Assembly: GCA_030849805.1 (NCBI GenBank)
Contig: JASANZ010002217.1
Coordinates: forward strand, 1 to 64,000
Reading direction: 5' to 3'
DNA length: 64,000 nt
Source of the DNA: Sergeia podlipaevii
Taxonomy: Eukaryota; Euglenozoa; Kinetoplastea; Trypanosomatida; Trypanosomatidae
A program made the translations under genes and the position numbers. Of the stretch, positions 9,951 through 18,751 are shown piece after piece (the first letter of the stretch is position 1; each line of letters starts with the position of its first letter). Under the pieces are notes generated by a model. The model was not told the origin of the DNA and did not search any database. It saw only the letters and a program-made list of their open reading frames with translations.

Positions 9951-10274
9951 TCATTCGCGTTTCCAGAGTACATCATCTCGAAATGGGTCAACATAAAATG
10001 TCGCTATACCCAGGACTACGGCAACTACCAGAACAAAACCCCGGTTCATCCATTCCGCAGCACTTACAGCCTCGACATTGCAGTTCCTAATTTCCTTTGG
10101 GACTGTGTTCATGTTAGCACGATCACCTTTGACAAAATCGTCAAAAAATTCTGCTGTCCCCTCCCTGCTTCCTTCGTTCTGGGCCTTAATCTTATCATAG
10201 AAGTATCGCTGAGAGCAGCACTGAGCTATGCACATCACAGCCGGTGCAATTGGGGTCACCCTTCTTAACAGCAT
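9951..10274 (-). CDS. Small single-span protein, probably mitochondrial
   Basis: 107 residues from MLLRRVTPIAPAVMCIAQCC. The frame stays open upstream, but that part encodes only Phe/Val/Leu-rich translation of the leader pyrimidine tract, so the internal Met is the sensible start. The N-terminus is basic and amphipathic, as in a mitochondrial presequence. One membrane helix near the C-terminus (GFVLVVAVVLGIATFYV) is followed by the short tail DPFRDDVLWKRE. The size and layout resemble supernumerary subunits of respiratory complexes, but I recognise no specific family. Confidence 0.7.
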   Translation of the reverse strand: MLLRRVTPIAPAVMCIAQCCSQRYFYDKIKAQNEGSREGTAEFFDDFVKGDRANMNTVPKEIRNCNVEAVSAAEWMNRGFVLVVAVVLGIATFYVDPFRDDVLWKRE

Positions 10275-10750
10275 CACGAATGTGTTGACAGATACGCTAA
10301 AATATGATGTCGAGAACTGATTTGCGTCCTCGAACACCTGTGCGCAGAACTTGATGGAAACTACAAACAGCAACAAAAGAAAATAAAAAACAAAAACAAA
10401 AAAAAAGTAGCGGAAAGAACTGAAATGAACAAGTACGAAACACATTTCCACATCAACTTCAACAACCACTAACTCAAAAATACAGCAACAAAAAGAAACC
10501 TTCTTCAACTCGAAAGAATCCTAAAGAAGAAAAAAAAAAAAGCAACTGTATAAGCATAATTTTTACTCATTGTATGGATGATAGATCAATTGAAGTAATT
10601 CTATTGTGTTCTATTGCGTGTGTGTGCAGATATTGCCACACACAGTTGGGAAAGCACAAGGGCTTATCGCAGATCTGGTACAGGCCTCTGCTTCCATATA
10701 TACTGTATTTTCTTCTATTTGCTCACTCATTCCTTGGAGTGTGAAAACTC
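10275..10750. other. Intergenic region
   Basis: AT-rich spacer with A-rich tracts at about 10378-10409 and 10528-10541 (T-tracts on the transcribed strand), suitable as the splice-acceptor region of the gene at 9951-10274. Nothing else seen. Confidence 0.6.
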
Positions 10751-12544
10751 CTACGCGTATTCTAGCCGTCGCGTTTTGGATGAGGGACCGTGGCTCCCAG
10801 CGCCGGCCTGGCTACCATCAATACGGCTTGCCAGGTGTTCCCCTACCGCACTTAGTGGGTTAGCATCCGCCATGAATCGCGATAGCGTTCGCTCTATCTC
10901 CTTCATCTGAGTGTCCACAAGTCGTTTGAGTCCTACGAGACAGGCCTCCTCCACGCCTTCAGACCGCCCCACTGATTTTGCAATCCGCTCACGCAGCCGG
11001 TCAGTTTCTGCTTTAAGAAGAGCACCCAATGCTTGCACATCCTCCAGCTCCGTGTTGAGCACGCGCACGTGCTCAGCTGCACTCTCCTTCACCACAGCCT
11101 CTGCACGACGAATGGCAGCCATGTCTTCGCGCAAGGCGGCTTCACACCCGTCCCGCTCGCGCGCGTTCTGCGTCCGCATCTCCGCCAGCAGCTCCTGCAC
11201 AGTATCGGTAGCGTGCTGAAGTCCTTCCTGTTGCTCGAGGCGGTAGCGGCTCGCCTTGACGCTAGCGGCATAGTGTAGGTCCGCTAAACTACCGCCGTCA
11301 CTCGGAGTCGGCTGCTTATCAGACTTTGTTTGGTCTGCGTGGCTAGACTGCTGGTGGCGCTCAGAGATGGCGCCGAGGTTCGTGACTGACTCCTTGGAAG
11401 CAGCAACAGCAGCAGGTGCCGCGGCTCGTGAAAGAACTTGGGCCGTACGCCGCGGCGCGTGACGCTTACGATCGCTAATCCAGTGATGCACCTCACACGA
11501 CTTGAGCTGCTCCAGAGAGGATTGGGTAAAAAATGCCTGAAGAGTGTCCTTCCCTTCAGCAGTCTGCATCACTGAAGAAAGCCGATCTGGGATGGTGTTG
11601 AGGCGGAGACCCAGCTTGCGATCCTTGGAGAGCTTCACAGAGCGAACATGCTCAAACGGAATGGTGATGTTCTCCCCCGCGCCGCCTGGCAGCATCGCCA
11701 CCAGCAGCACCGATGAAAAGTACATTGTGGTGTGCGTGCACACCTCTTGCCCATCCACCTCGAGTCTCACAACAGTGAAGGCGAGTATGCTATTCGCGTG
11801 GTACTCCGCGTTGTAATTGTCAAGCAAGGCTTGTATGCTGATCAGCAGCGTCGCGTCGTTCGGGAGGCTGGCAATGCCACGCCTCAAAAAGTCGTTCATG
11901 CGAACCTGAGCGAGCGCGGCATGATTGTGTGTATAGAGGCGAAATAAAAGCTCCACACATTGCATTTGGAAAAAAAAGTCCGTTGACTGCTCAAGAGATT
12001 CCGCGATCACATCACAATCTGCTGCAATACAGTTTTTGTTACACTTTGAGCTCCGCAACAGCGTGATGAGAGCACTCGCACAGTTTCTATGCACACGGTA
12101 GTCATCCGCATGCTGCGCTACGTCGTGCATGAATCCCAAAAGGAGCTTCCCCATCACAACCCCAATCTTTTCCTTCAACAGAGCAGCTCCACAGGCCATC
12201 TGCAGAAGTTCAAAGAAGACATCCATGTCAAATGCGAGACGCAGCTGCGCGTTCACTATGTGTAGTATCTGAGCGCACACCTCTAAAAGGATGTCTAAAC
12301 AGCGGCCTTCATCCGCGCGCTGCAGTAAGCCGCGAAAAACACGGTCAGGGTCACAAGTGGCCGCCTGGCAAATTATGGACATCATTACCTCGAGTGGAAC
12401 TGGGAGCCTTCGCCGAATACAATACAAGCATTTATTTAGTATGACTTTAAGCTCCTTTACTACGACGCTGACATCTTCCTCTGTCACCGTGGGCAGCTCA
12501 GTGATGTCGTCTACTGGAATGGAGAGTAGTTGTTCTATAGACAT
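10751..12544 (-). CDS. KKT17/KKT18-like kinetochore protein (SYCP2-like architecture)
   Basis: 597 residues from MSIEQLLSIPVDD. Three parts are visible. Residues 1-270 form helical ARM-like repeats (for example VEVCAQILH-type and MQCVELLFRLYTHNHAALAQ helices). Residues about 275-350 form a beta-rich PH-like module (VVRLEVDGQEVCTHTTMYFS, ITIPFEHVRSVKLS). After a Ser/Gln-rich linker, residues about 430-575 are coiled coil (MKEIERTLSRFM near the end). This ARM plus Spt16M-like PH plus coiled-coil order is that of SYCP2 and of the kinetoplastid kinetochore proteins KKT17 and KKT18. I recall T. brucei KKT18 lying near RAE1, a pyruvate carrier subunit and FUT1 on chromosome 9, which agrees with the neighbours here. 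The assignment is from architecture and recalled synteny. Confidence 0.7.
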   Translation of the reverse strand: MSIEQLLSIPVDDITELPTVTEEDVSVVVKELKVILNKCLYCIRRRLPVPLEVMMSIICQAATCDPDRVFRGLLQRADEGRCLDILLEVCAQILHIVNAQLRLAFDMDVFFELLQMACGAALLKEKIGVVMGKLLLGFMHDVAQHADDYRVHRNCASALITLLRSSKCNKNCIAADCDVIAESLEQSTDFFFQMQCVELLFRLYTHNHAALAQVRMNDFLRRGIASLPNDATLLISIQALLDNYNAEYHANSILAFTVVRLEVDGQEVCTHTTMYFSSVLLVAMLPGGAGENITIPFEHVRSVKLSKDRKLGLRLNTIPDRLSSVMQTAEGKDTLQAFFTQSSLEQLKSCEVHHWISDRKRHAPRRTAQVLSRAAAPAAVAASKESVTNLGAISERHQQSSHADQTKSDKQPTPSDGGSLADLHYAASVKASRYRLEQQEGLQHATDTVQELLAEMRTQNARERDGCEAALREDMAAIRRAEAVVKESAAEHVRVLNTELEDVQALGALLKAETDRLRERIAKSVGRSEGVEEACLVGLKRLVDTQMKEIERTLSRFMADANPLSAVGEHLASRIDGSQAGAGSHGPSSKTRRLEYA

Positions 12545-13026
12545 TGTGGAGTCCTACTGTGAACCCTATTTATAAGTGCGTATACGACAACGATGTGATA
12601 AATGCAAAGAAGATGAGAAAAAAGAAACGCATAAAGAAGAAAGATATTCTTTAGAAGAAAAAAGAGATTTCAAAAAACTGTCAATCACTTGACTTACATA
12701 CATGTAGGCAGACTATGTGTATCGTTTCGTTGTTAAGAAAACTTCAAGTTGTCCCATGGTGGAGATCAAAGGTCAAGAACAAAAGAAGGTAAAAGAATCC
12801 CCGAACGTTCGCGACACTAACACATATCAACCTCGTTCTCCTTTTCCCGTTTCTTCTTCCACACCCGACAAAAATAACAAAATAGAATGTGTATATATCG
12901 CTGTTGTCTCTCCTTCTCAACAATCGGGAATAATAATAAAAATAATGTTGAGACGTTTTGTAATGTGATTTCTTTTTGCTTGTTTGTTTGCCAGAAAACA
13001 TAGTGCGCAATCACTTCACCACGGAC
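12545..13026. other. Intergenic region
   Basis: AT-rich, with A/G-rich tracts at about 12605-12675 that read as pyrimidine tracts on the transcribed strand and are the likely acceptor region of the KKT17/18-like gene. No supported gene. Confidence 0.6.
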
Positions 13027-13824
13027 TCAGCAAACAAACGTCACCTGCATGCCTGTCACAAGCCCACAGCACAGCAGCGTCACTGCGTAGGCCACAAAGC
13101 ACAGCATCAACGATGGAGCAACATCAAGACAAAGATAAACAAGTACTCGGGCGAATGAGAGATGTGCCTTGCGTCGCAGAAAGATACTATATAAGTTATG
13201 AACGTGAGCAGTGAGGCAAAAGAGCGAAGGTAGAATGTGCGATCCAATAGCGGTGCAGGGCCCCATGCAGAAGCGATGAAACAAGGCGATTGCACACGAG
13301 ATAACGACAACCTTCATGCAATTAACAGGCCCAAACAGCGAGCGTTGGTGTGCCTCATTAAAAACCTGCAGAACCCACATGGACATCGCAAAACATTCAC
13401 TTGGGCGACTATTGATTGTGGCTTCCTTCCCCTCTTCCTCAACTTCCTTATGCACAAGTTGGCTAGGACGTCCTTTCCAAGCTCGTCTGGGAATTTCCAC
13501 GTCTATGTGCATCGTAGGTTCTACAGGTAACTTTCTTTCCTCAGGCGCACCTCCCTTCGAAGTTACTGGCGATGGTGAGCCTGCAATTTCATTCACTACG
13601 GATGGGGACTGCGGCGCACTGGTTTCTGCAGTACGTGCTGCTTCACTAGAATTTGATGCCGCAGTGGCGGCGGCGTCGACTGCAAGTTGCGGAAATTCTC
13701 GGACAAGGTCCTCAAGTGCCGAATCAACGTCGACATCGTTTCTGCCCTTCAAAGTCAGTGTTTGCTGCTCCCTGAGAAGCATTTTGTAGCGCCTCCTTGC
13801 TCTAATAAAATCTGCGCTCATCAT
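13027..13824 (-). CDS. C-terminal membrane protein with charged N-terminal helix, function unknown
   Basis: 265 residues from the double Met (MMSADFIRARRRYKMLLREQ). The frame is open further upstream, but that part translates the T13 splice tract and its AG, so the start lies after it. The layout is a short basic N-terminal helix (RARRRYKMLLREQQ), a disordered Ala/Ser/Pro/Glu middle (about 45-150), and three hydrophobic segments in the C-terminal 110 residues (VVISCAIALFHRFCMG, a middle segment near IGSHILPSLFCLTAHVHNLY, and ARVLVYLCLDVAPSLMLCFV running on to the end). This resembles GET2/CAML-type ER receptors for tail-anchored protein insertion, which also have a basic N-terminal helix, a flexible linker and three C-terminal spans. 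The resemblance is architectural only. Confidence 0.75.
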   Translation of the reverse strand: MMSADFIRARRRYKMLLREQQTLTLKGRNDVDVDSALEDLVREFPQLAVDAAATAASNSSEAARTAETSAPQSPSVVNEIAGSPSPVTSKGGAPEERKLPVEPTMHIDVEIPRRAWKGRPSQLVHKEVEEEGKEATINSRPSECFAMSMWVLQVFNEAHQRSLFGPVNCMKVVVISCAIALFHRFCMGPCTAIGSHILPSLFCLTAHVHNLYSIFLRRKAHLSFARVLVYLCLDVAPSLMLCFVAYAVTLLCCGLVTGMQVTFVC

Positions 13825-14503
13825 CAAACAATTGCTAGCTATCAACACTTGCAAAAAAAAAAAAAGAGAGTAGGAGAGCAGCAGACACACACAAAAAAGA
13901 ACCATTTGATAAAGAAGTTGATCAGCATGACCTCAAAATAACAAAAAAAGGCAGCTGCATGGGCCGTCACTAACTATGCATACACAAAGCCTCAAAAGAT
14001 GACACACGAAGCTACTAGTTCAACGCCGTAGCAAAAACAGAAAATGCATATAAATACAAAAGCTTGATGACGCTAAGAAACAAAAGAAAATATTACAATT
14101 ATACCACAGAGCCCTCTTTCGGAGACCAACTTACGCCATCAACACCGAAGCAAAGCAAGCCACATATAAATGGGAGCAAAGGCATATCGGCTGAAATATA
14201 GCGAGGATCAAAGTAATCCATTTAACGAGGCCCTAATACTTTTTTAAAAAAAATATATATATACCAGCAGGAATGCCAATAGTAATGAGCTTTGTGCAAC
14301 AATGATACTTCACAAATCGTATAAGAGTCAAAAATACACAACTCTTTGCCCTGTATTTACAGTATCTTCAATAGTCATCCCTTCCGTTTCTTTTTCTTCT
14401 TTTGAGCCGCTGAACTCAACAATGTCAAAGCGCATCATGACACTAACTTCATATCGTGAGAAAAAATAATATGTAAATCTATTCTTTTTTCTTTTAGAGA
14501 GTG
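13825..14503. other. AT-rich intergenic region
   Basis: 679 bp, strongly AT-rich, with A8(TA)n at about 14247-14262. It includes the splice tract of the gene at 13027-13824. No supported gene. Confidence 0.6.
13848..13866 (-). promoter_or_regulatory. Trans-splice acceptor: T13 tract followed by AG
   Basis: On the minus strand a T13 run is followed by GCAAG, placing the first AG about 25 nt upstream of the ATG at 13824. This AG decides the start codon of that gene. Confidence 0.6.
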
Positions 14504-14809
14504 CTACTGAATCTTCTTAAGTTCCGCTTCCTTCTTTCCAGTAGCAGTTCCGTACATCCAACGAATGAAGGTGCAGGCCTGGACTGTGCTGTTAGTTGCG
14601 TGGCACAGGAAAAGGGGGTAATTGGCGGGAGAGATGGCTACAGACCAGCGGACAAATAGAGCGCTGTACACGCAAAGGACTGCGGTCATAACAGGATCAA
14701 TATCGGAAAACGGGCGTGTGGGAAAGTTCATAATGCCGGCAATAGGGATAAGCCAGTTCGCGGCTGCCCCAACGTACCCAATGCCGCGGACGACACCCTG
14801 AGAGACCAT
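14504..14809 (-). CDS. Mitochondrial pyruvate carrier subunit (MPC2-like)
   Basis: 101 residues from MVSQGVVRGIGYVGAAANWL. An in-frame ATG further upstream would add a Lys/Gln/Asn-rich stretch unlike the family, so the shorter start is preferred. The MPC pattern is clear: NWLIPIAGIMNFPTRPFSDI (compare WAPIMKWGLVCAGLADMARP in MPC2), an ALFVRWSVAISPANYPLF segment at the SRYSLVIIPKNWSLF position, and a final ATNSTVQACTFIRWMYG helix. It forms the inner-membrane heteromer that imports pyruvate into mitochondria. The partner subunit is not in this window. The length is within the family range of 100-130. The SP-x-NYPLF motif supports the MPC2 type over MPC1, but the subtype is less certain than the family. 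Confidence 0.8.
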   Translation of the reverse strand: MVSQGVVRGIGYVGAAANWLIPIAGIMNFPTRPFSDIDPVMTAVLCVYSALFVRWSVAISPANYPLFLCHATNSTVQACTFIRWMYGTATGKKEAELKKIQ

Positions 14810-15254
14810 TATTGAAAATGTTTTTTGTGTTTTGTTCTTTTTCTGTTTGCTCAAAAGCTTTATCTGTAGAGCAGTAATTATACAGCTGCCAAGCACCTAC
14901 GATACTGAGGCGACAGTGATTCAATAATAATGAAGAAGAAGACGAGAACAGCTTTAGATGAGATAAAAAACAAATTGCGAAAGATAACAATATTTAAAGG
15001 GAGCCACATCTACGCATCAGCAATTATTCATGCTGGTAAACAAAACCCTCCGTTAAAGCCGTTCACATTTTTTGTTTCAAAAATATAGAATTGTTTTGTA
15101 TATTAGTGTTCAATGACTTCTTCGCACATACATAACAACAATAATAACAACGATAACAACGATAACAACAGCAACAAACTAAAAACACCGATGGGATAAA
15201 AAAAATGGTGCACACGTCATTTTCGGTTCCCTAGAACAAGATAAATCTTGCCTC
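14810..15254. other. Intergenic region with AAC/GATAAC repeats
   Basis: AT-rich spacer. At 15131-15178 the plus strand carries short tandem AAC, AAT and GATAAC units. No supported gene. Confidence 0.6.
15131..15178. repeat. AAC / GATAACAAC tandem repeats
   Basis: About 48 bp of near-perfect triplet-phased AAC, AAT and GAT units, non-coding. Confidence 0.8.
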
Positions 15255-15872
15255 TCAACTCTTTTTCAAAGTTAATCTTTGCATGCAGTCGTCGACGTCA
15301 GCTGTTAGCGGGGGAGGAAAGATAAATCCCGTATCGCTAAAGTACTTGTAAAATTGTACGGTTTTCTCAACTGTTTTAATTATGCGCAACCGCCTAAAAT
15401 AGTGAGGAGGTTCAATAAGATTAAACTGAAACGTAATCATTGGTGACGTTTCATCGCACAAGATACGGATATCTATGAATTTACCCGAAAGTTGTGAAAA
15501 TCGTTCAGTATCACCAAGTCGAGACTTTTTGTTGACGCGACCAATGAACACAACATCACTGCTCTTCTGAAGGGTGGTATTGAGAGTGGGCATTGCTATT
15601 ATCCCCAGTAAAAGCACGATCAAAGCAACTGCATAAGACGGATACAAGTAAAGGTATGCTTTCGTGAAGTACCATCCAACCGAAAAAAGAATACATGATA
15701 TACCAACAGAAACTTTCATTTTATCTTCAGTGACACTTGTAACTCCTTCGTATATTAAATATTCCTCTAAGTTAGTCCTAATTCCCCTTCGCGCATTCGC
15801 AACGTTGGCCATGTTGTAGCATCGCACTTGACTGCTATCTACGGCGTATCCAAGTGAGTATTGAGTAGACAT
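15255..15872 (-). CDS. Probable signal peptidase complex subunit SPC25/SPCS2-like protein
   Basis: 205 residues from MSTQYSLGYAVDSSQ. The family-like core is NLEEYLIYEGVTSVTEDKMK (35-54) followed by two adjacent membrane helices (VSVGISCILFSVGWYFTKA and SYAVALIVLLLGIIAM) joined by YLYLYP. SPCS2 has the same layout: a short helix, Asp-x-Lys, then a hairpin around YLYPF. The cytosolic C-terminal half is beta-rich and less similar. SPC25 is an accessory ER subunit that tunes signal peptidase and binds Sec61. The gene is clearly AT-richer in codon choice than the genes at either end of the window, in line with its position near the strand switch. An unrelated two-span protein cannot be excluded. 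Confidence 0.55.
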   Translation of the reverse strand: MSTQYSLGYAVDSSQVRCYNMANVANARRGIRTNLEEYLIYEGVTSVTEDKMKVSVGISCILFSVGWYFTKAYLYLYPSYAVALIVLLLGIIAMPTLNTTLQKSSDVVFIGRVNKKSRLGDTERFSQLSGKFIDIRILCDETSPMITFQFNLIEPPHYFRRLRIIKTVEKTVQFYKYFSDTGFIFPPPLTADVDDCMQRLTLKKS

Positions 15873-16445
15873 TTATCCTGCACTCTGATGCGCGCTTCTA
15901 ATCTTTAGTGATTAAACTAGTGTCCTGTAGCTTTCACCTAATGTGCTTCAGTTATCTTAATAGACTAAATATAAACAATACCTGAGTCAAAAGCCTTGCT
16001 TATTAAAGATAATGTAAATGACAACAAGTACCACTTAATTCTAATGACTACAAAATAAAATAGTAGTAAAGAAAGCAATGTTGTAAATAAATATGTACAT
16101 ATATATTTTATAAAGCAAAAGAACACAAGCAGCTCTTACATTGAGTTTTTTTTTTTTGCAAGTTGCGCAATTGACTCTTTAAAGATTTTTTTATTTTTAT
16201 CCTTCACTCAAGAGTGTCTTACACAAAGCTTCCTCAAATATTGTGCATCTTTGATAAGCCAGCATCCTTACTGTCTCGCTATATATATAACTCTGTTTTT
16301 GCACAGACAAAAAAAATGTGCTCATTTTTCTTCAATGCTGATGCTGCCAATAAACACTCCCATTGCTTTGTCAAAGGGATAAAAAATGTCACAGACAAAT
16401 GAAAAATAAAGAAGAAAAGTAAAAAAAATGCAGCCATTTAAATTT
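15873..16445. other. AT-rich intergenic region
   Basis: Strongly AT-rich. T-runs at about 16147-16158 lie on the plus (non-transcribed) strand. No supported gene. Confidence 0.6.
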
Positions 16446-17486
16446 CTATTGCAGCGTTCGAATGTGTACGGATGTCGGCTGTCCATTATAGCCACCCTTT
16501 CCCATAGCCCAATCGTAGCTATGCGCGTACGCAACAAGGCTAAAATCACCCGTGACATCACCAGCAGATATCGGAATTGGCTGGCCGTCATGCACACACT
16601 TACATGGCAAAGAATTCGACAGCTTCTTCTTTTCCCTATCAATGATCACGAGACGCCCATCACCTCCACCAGACAGGGTAAGGGGCAATGTAGGATGCAC
16701 AGCGCAAAAATTGACTTGGTGGAGTTCGGTACACTGACTGAGCTTAACATTGTGCGCCTTAAACGTGGCACCGGGAACATTGGTCAATGGAATAAAAGAG
16801 ACACGACTCTCTGCTGTTCCTACACAAACACCATCAAAAAGGGGAGAGCTCGCAACACAGCGCAGATTAAAAAGCACGACACTTGGTGGCTTCAACTCTT
16901 GCACCTTTTCCATTGTATCCAGTGAAAATACATGAACGCTGCGGCCAGTGGTAACTGACATCATTTTTTGAGTTTTTTGTGCATCAAGATCAAAAATTGG
17001 CTCGCCAAGCGACAACTCCTTGATAAAATTGGGCTGCCGCAGATCCCACCAACGCAATTTTCCATCCCAGCTACCCGTTATGAGCAAGTCGTTCATAACC
17101 TGTGGAATGCTTACGTAGTCCAGACAGCTGACTGGTAGGTCATGAGAGCCTACTGTTGTTTTTTGGTTAGTACGTAAGTCCCACATAATAGCTGTCTTTG
17201 AGCAACCACCAAAAAAAGCTCTGCCATCGGAAGAAAAGCTCATGTCTAATATAGGTGCGTCATGCGACGTTGTCCAAGCAGGTCGTGATATCACTTGCTT
17301 TCCATTAACACCAACCTCCCACACAGAACAGCTTGTGTCCCACCCAGCAACACCAACGAGCTGCATTGGACACCCTTGCGGCGTGAATTTGACTGAGGAA
17401 ACACAGCCCTGCGTTGTGCCTGTCAGCACATGATCATCAGTACCAAATGTTAACTCTCTTGACGTACTTGTTGCAAAAGTGTTCAT
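16446..17486 (-). CDS. RAE1: RAE1/Gle2-like mRNA export factor (WD40)
   Basis: 346 residues starting MNTFATSTSREL. The frame extends upstream only through a GTG, so the first ATG at 17484-17486 is used. Seven WD-type blades are suggested by repeated units ending in W-D-like motifs: AGWDTSCSVWEV, GGCSKTAIMWDLRT, TGSWDGKLRWWDLRQ and so on. RAE1-specific landmarks are the SWDGKLRWWDLR blade, NLRCVASSPLFDGVCVGTAE (the yeast/human L.PQ.RCV...GFA.GS.EGRV region) and a C-terminal AYAHSYDWAMGKGG (compare YAVSYDWSKG). RAE1 binds a GLEBS-type nucleoporin partner at the nuclear pore and acts in mRNA export. The length fits the family (about 350-370). It is the first gene of the minus-strand unit. Confidence 0.9.
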   Translation of the reverse strand: MNTFATSTSRELTFGTDDHVLTGTTQGCVSSVKFTPQGCPMQLVGVAGWDTSCSVWEVGVNGKQVISRPAWTTSHDAPILDMSFSSDGRAFFGGCSKTAIMWDLRTNQKTTVGSHDLPVSCLDYVSIPQVMNDLLITGSWDGKLRWWDLRQPNFIKELSLGEPIFDLDAQKTQKMMSVTTGRSVHVFSLDTMEKVQELKPPSVVLFNLRCVASSPLFDGVCVGTAESRVSFIPLTNVPGATFKAHNVKLSQCTELHQVNFCAVHPTLPLTLSGGGDGRLVIIDREKKKLSNSLPCKCVHDGQPIPISAGDVTGDFSLVAYAHSYDWAMGKGGYNGQPTSVHIRTLQ

Positions 17487-17818
17487 TTTCTCTGCCAGAT
17501 GTACTTCTCTATGCACGAATAAAATACTACCCTCGTTCTCTAGACTTTGCTTCACCTAAATGACAAGTTTATAAACAATAGATATGTAGATGGAGAGAAA
17601 AATAGATATGTCAAAAACAAACATTTACATAAAATCAAAAAAAAAAAAAAAAATTCGACTGCCTATTTTAATGGTCCGCCTTTGGAATGCACAGTATTAA
17701 AAAACGCACACATCAAACATTTTTGTCTCCACACTCGCTTTGTATTTTGTTTACTCTGAGCACCACATCTCTCGATGGCAGTTCATTTGCTCTTTGACTA
17801 AATCGATTGACTATACAA

Positions 17819-17830
17819 CCCCCCCCCCCC
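17819..17830. repeat. C12 homopolymer in strand-switch region
   Basis: Twelve consecutive C on the plus strand, which is G12 on the coding strand of the leftward unit. Confidence 0.95.
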
Positions 17831-17926
17831 AATCTTCTTCCCACGCAATCAGGGGGCAGTAAAACAAGGAATTACTTCTGTGAGTGGGTGCGGCACGTTT
17901 ATCTGGCAGTTAATCGTGCTGCGTGA

Positions 17927-17937
17927 GGGGGGGGGGG
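17927..17937. repeat. G11 homopolymer in strand-switch region
   Basis: Eleven consecutive G on the plus strand, the coding strand of the rightward unit. It could pair with the C12 run about 96 bp away. Confidence 0.95.
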
Positions 17938-18087
17938 CATAATTGGCAGATGGTTTCAACTCCCGTGTCAACTTTGGTTTTCGTGCTATATTAAATCCAT
18001 TATTTTCTCTTTTTCCTTTTTTTTCGGCGCTTTATTGAAACATAGAAAAGATTGTTTAGGCAAAAACAAAGGAAAAGATTACAGCAT

Positions 18088-18516
18088 ATGATACGAAGGC
18101 TCTGTTTATATCAATGGCCGCAATATAAGCGTTCTATATCAATGAAAAAAGCAGCTCTTCAGTACGGGCTTCCAGCAGTTTTGTTTTATTGGGTAACAAA
18201 TGAAATAATCGTGTGTGGATTGACGTACATGTTGCACTACGGTTATTTCGGTAAATCCGATCTTATTGCTTTCCTGGAAAAAATTGGGTGCTCAAGATTT
18301 GTAAATTTGGAAGCAATTGAAACTAAAAGCTGGGTTTTATGGGATGGCTATTTGGAGATCAGTGCCCGACTATTAGCTAATTTTATGGCAGCATCTGCAT
18401 TTATGTCTATTTGGACTCCTATTCAATTTCCATTGGCAATTGCAATTTATCCATATTTTAGATCGTTGGTGGTGTTCATGTTTGGTTCACGCACTACGCG
18501 AACCGTGCTTACATAA
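18088..18516 (+). CDS. FAM210/DUF1279-like mitochondrial membrane protein
   Basis: 142 residues from MIRRLCLYQWPQYKRSIS. The frame is open upstream only via a TTG, so this first ATG is used. The basic, aromatic N-terminus looks like a mitochondrial presequence. The core follows DUF1279: an amphipathic KAALQYGLPAVLFYW helix and first span, a loop with GYFGKSDLIAFLEKIG, then ARLLANFMAASAFMSIWTPI leading to a second span (QFPLAIAIYPYFRSLV). The P-I/V-x-F/I-P-L/I turn is characteristic of FAM210 proteins, which are mitochondrial and linked to translation and mitochondrial homeostasis in animals. It is the first gene of the plus-strand unit and very AT-rich (many TTT, AAT and ATT codons), like its neighbours around the strand switch. 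Confidence 0.65.
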   Translation: MIRRLCLYQWPQYKRSISMKKAALQYGLPAVLFYWVTNEIIVCGLTYMLHYGYFGKSDLIAFLEKIGCSRFVNLEAIETKSWVLWDGYLEISARLLANFMAASAFMSIWTPIQFPLAIAIYPYFRSLVVFMFGSRTTRTVLT

Positions 18517-18751
18517 TTTCTTTAAAAAAAAATTTTTGGTTAAAAAAAAAGGAAGTAAAAATACTGAAAAACAGGAATACAAGACGCAATTTTATTTTTT
18601 TGGCATACTATATATTTTTTTCTGTTGAAATTAATATATTACTTTATTTTTATTTATTTATACATTGAAACTTTAAAAAATAGAGAGAATATATATTATT
18701 ACTGTTTTCTTAGATATAAATATATAATAATTTTAGCGTACAGATAATAGA

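Larger units (their letters stand above)
17487..18087. promoter_or_regulatory. Divergent strand-switch region, likely bidirectional transcription start
   Basis: The only point in the window where coding strand changes: minus-strand genes to the left, plus-strand genes to the right. In trypanosomatids such divergent regions are where RNA polymerase II initiates both polycistronic units. Near the middle lie a C12 run (17819-17830) and a G11 run (17927-17937), so each unit has a G-tract on its own coding strand. I recall G/C tracts close to the mapped start sites of L. major chromosome 1. An A16-17 run at about 17637-17653 and a T-rich stretch at about 18003-18024 are the probable acceptor tracts of the first gene on each side. 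There is no TATA box or other canonical promoter. Confidence 0.8.

Noticed and set aside
16446..17555. Longer RAE1 frame starting upstream of 17486
   Set aside because: The upstream start is GTG, not ATG. The first ATG gives a family-length protein.
17819..17937. C12/G11 pair as a hairpin terminator or telomere-like element
   Set aside because: A 96-nt loop and a location between divergent gene starts do not suit a terminator, and there are no TTAGGG repeats.
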